Of a stretch of DNA of 43,960 nt, positions 43,075 to 43,960 are shown in pieces. Source of the stretch: an uncultured Bacteroides sp. (GTDB lineage: Bacteria; Bacteroidota; Bacteroidia; Bacteroidales; Bacteroidaceae). Within the stretch, counting starts at the first letter, position 1, and each line of letters starts with the position of its first letter. The DNA lies in contig USLU01000042.1 in NCBI GenBank assembly GCA_900555635.1, positions 1 to 43,960 on the forward strand, written 5' to 3'. The position numbers were made by a program, and so were the translations under genes. The notes under the pieces are model-generated. The model made no database searches. It saw only the letters and a program-made list of their open reading frames with translations, and had not been told where the DNA came from.

Positions 43075-43960
43075 TCATTTAATTATTTCTAATACATATA
43101 CCGGTTGAGGTTCAAACTCTACCGTTCGTTCACCGTCACCCTGTTTGGTATGTTGCACAAATAGTTGCAAACGTCTTTTCTGCTTCCAAAGCTCGGTGTC
43201 GTGTGAAGGCTCCCAGGCATCTACCGGAAAATCGGTCAAGTCGGTAGTAGTCCATTGGGCGGCGGCTACATCCTTCGTATGTGCCAAAGACACCCTGCTA
43301 CCCCGTTCTTCATCCCGGAAGACATAATATATTTCTCCATTATCCACAACAATGCGAGGACGGGAAACCGGTATCATCTTCGTACCTCCACCTTTCAGGG
43401 AGAAAGGAGTCTTACGCTCGGACACCTGACGACTCTGCCACTTCTTGCCGTCATTCCAGACGATACGGTATTGCGGAACGTCACTATCCGCATCGCGCCA
43501 ATATGAGGCAATATACGGATTGCCTTTTGCATCCGCACTCATACTGGTCTGATTTATCAATTCCGAATTTTGTGGGATGTGGCATGCATACTCTGCATTG
43601 GCAAGACGGATGGGCAGTACATATTTTTCTCCATTCGACTTATACCAAGTGCTTCCATTGTCGAAAGAACGGGCATAGCATAAGTCATGATTAGTTTCCA
43701 CCAGCCATGTTTCACGCCACACCCAGGATAAATGTATCGTACCTTGTTCGTCTACATACAATTGCCAATAGGCATTACGCTTATTTTCTCCGTCAATCAG
43801 GACATCTTGCACACGTACCCATTTTTTATCCTTTACGGAATAACGGTTCATTACCAAGTTACCCCGCCCCGAAGCACCCGAACGATATGCAAACAGCAAA
43901 TCTCCTCCTGCCAACGGATAGAATTCGGGATAGGTCACATCTTCTTCGCCTTCTCCTAAA
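43075..43960 (-). CDS. BNR_4-type beta-propeller protein, N-terminus beyond window
   Basis: The frame is open to the right edge, so the N-terminus lies outside; about 295 residues are visible. The frame contains a GTG at 43938 but reads on through it (LGEGEED before VTYPEF), so that is not a real start. The visible part has propeller strands of the BNR_4 type: YPEFYPLAGGDLLFAYRSG, GNLVMNRYS, IHLSWVWRET, CYARSFDNGSTWYKS and RPRIVVDNGEIYYVFRDEERG. Bacteroides proteins with this fold include PL27 lyases and GH145 rhamnosidases, both acting on rhamnose-alpha-1,4-glucuronate caps of arabinogalactan proteins, and some PL24/PL25 lyases. The following GH105 gene fits a lyase. Specific activity cannot be decided from this fragment. 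Confidence 0.75.
   Translation of the reverse strand, partial: LGEGEEDVTYPEFYPLAGGDLLFAYRSGASGRGNLVMNRYSVKDKKWVRVQDVLIDGENKRNAYWQLYVDEQGTIHLSWVWRETWLVETNHDLCYARSFDNGSTWYKSNGEKYVLPIRLANAEYACHIPQNSELINQTSMSADAKGNPYIASYWRDADSDVPQYRIVWNDGKKWQSRQVSERKTPFSLKGGGTKMIPVSRPRIVVDNGEIYYVFRDEERGSRVSLAHTKDVAAAQWTTTDLTDFPVDAWEPSHDTELWKQKRRLQLFVQHTKQGDGERTVEFEPQPVYVLEIIK

Noticed and set aside
43075..43938. Full-length gene starting at the GTG at 43938
   Set aside because: The frame continues open to the window edge, and a signal peptide and early propeller blades are missing, so the gene is cut by the edge.

Overview
The window is chromosomal DNA from a gut-type Bacteroidota, most likely Bacteroides. The evidence is two SusC/SusD outer-membrane pairs, two single-polypeptide hybrid two-component sensors (HTCS), many secreted glycoside hydrolases with Bacteroides-style signal peptides or lipoboxes, AT-rich leaders, and several TAnnTTTG -7 promoter elements. 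I see no tRNA, rRNA, CRISPR array, integrase or insertion sequence. Almost all of the window is polysaccharide utilisation locus (PUL) DNA aimed at arabinose-rich plant glycans such as arabinan or arabinogalactan side chains of pectin, or arabinogalactan proteins.

Layout by coordinate. 1-1437: the 5' part of an AAA-ATPase-like protein, a flanking gene unrelated to the PUL. 1616-7882: first transport block (SusC1, SusD1, then a beta-helix lipoprotein), all on the minus strand. 8025-12125: first HTCS. 12515-15028: GH51 lipoprotein. 15190-20931: second transport block (SusC2, SusD2, DUF3823 lipoprotein). 21278-25291: second HTCS, the only plus-strand gene, divergent from SusC2. 25470-43960: a run of minus-strand enzymes. 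In transcription order, right to left, these are a BNR_4-type propeller (cut by the window edge), GH105, tandem GH43-GH43, GH97, GH51 with an N-terminal extension, GH127, GH51, GH2, GH43 and GH43.

How it works together (inference from families). Two TonB-dependent import complexes with surface lipoproteins take up oligosaccharides. Periplasmic or surface alpha-L-arabinofuranosidases (four GH43 modules, three GH51) remove alpha-L-arabinose. GH127 removes beta-L-arabinofuranose. GH97 of the retaining type is expected to remove alpha-galactose or beta-L-arabinopyranose. GH2 removes beta-galactose. The BNR_4 plus GH105 pair fits removal of a rhamnose-glucuronate or unsaturated uronic acid cap. 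The two HTCS proteins would sense released oligosaccharides in the periplasm and activate the promoters.

The most notable non-coding structure is in the gaps: a duplicated translation start ahead of SusC2, a dyad over the GH2 promoter, and four large palindromic or repeat structures between genes. Several strong hairpins divide the locus into separate transcription units. All family calls are by eye from motifs; no database search was run.
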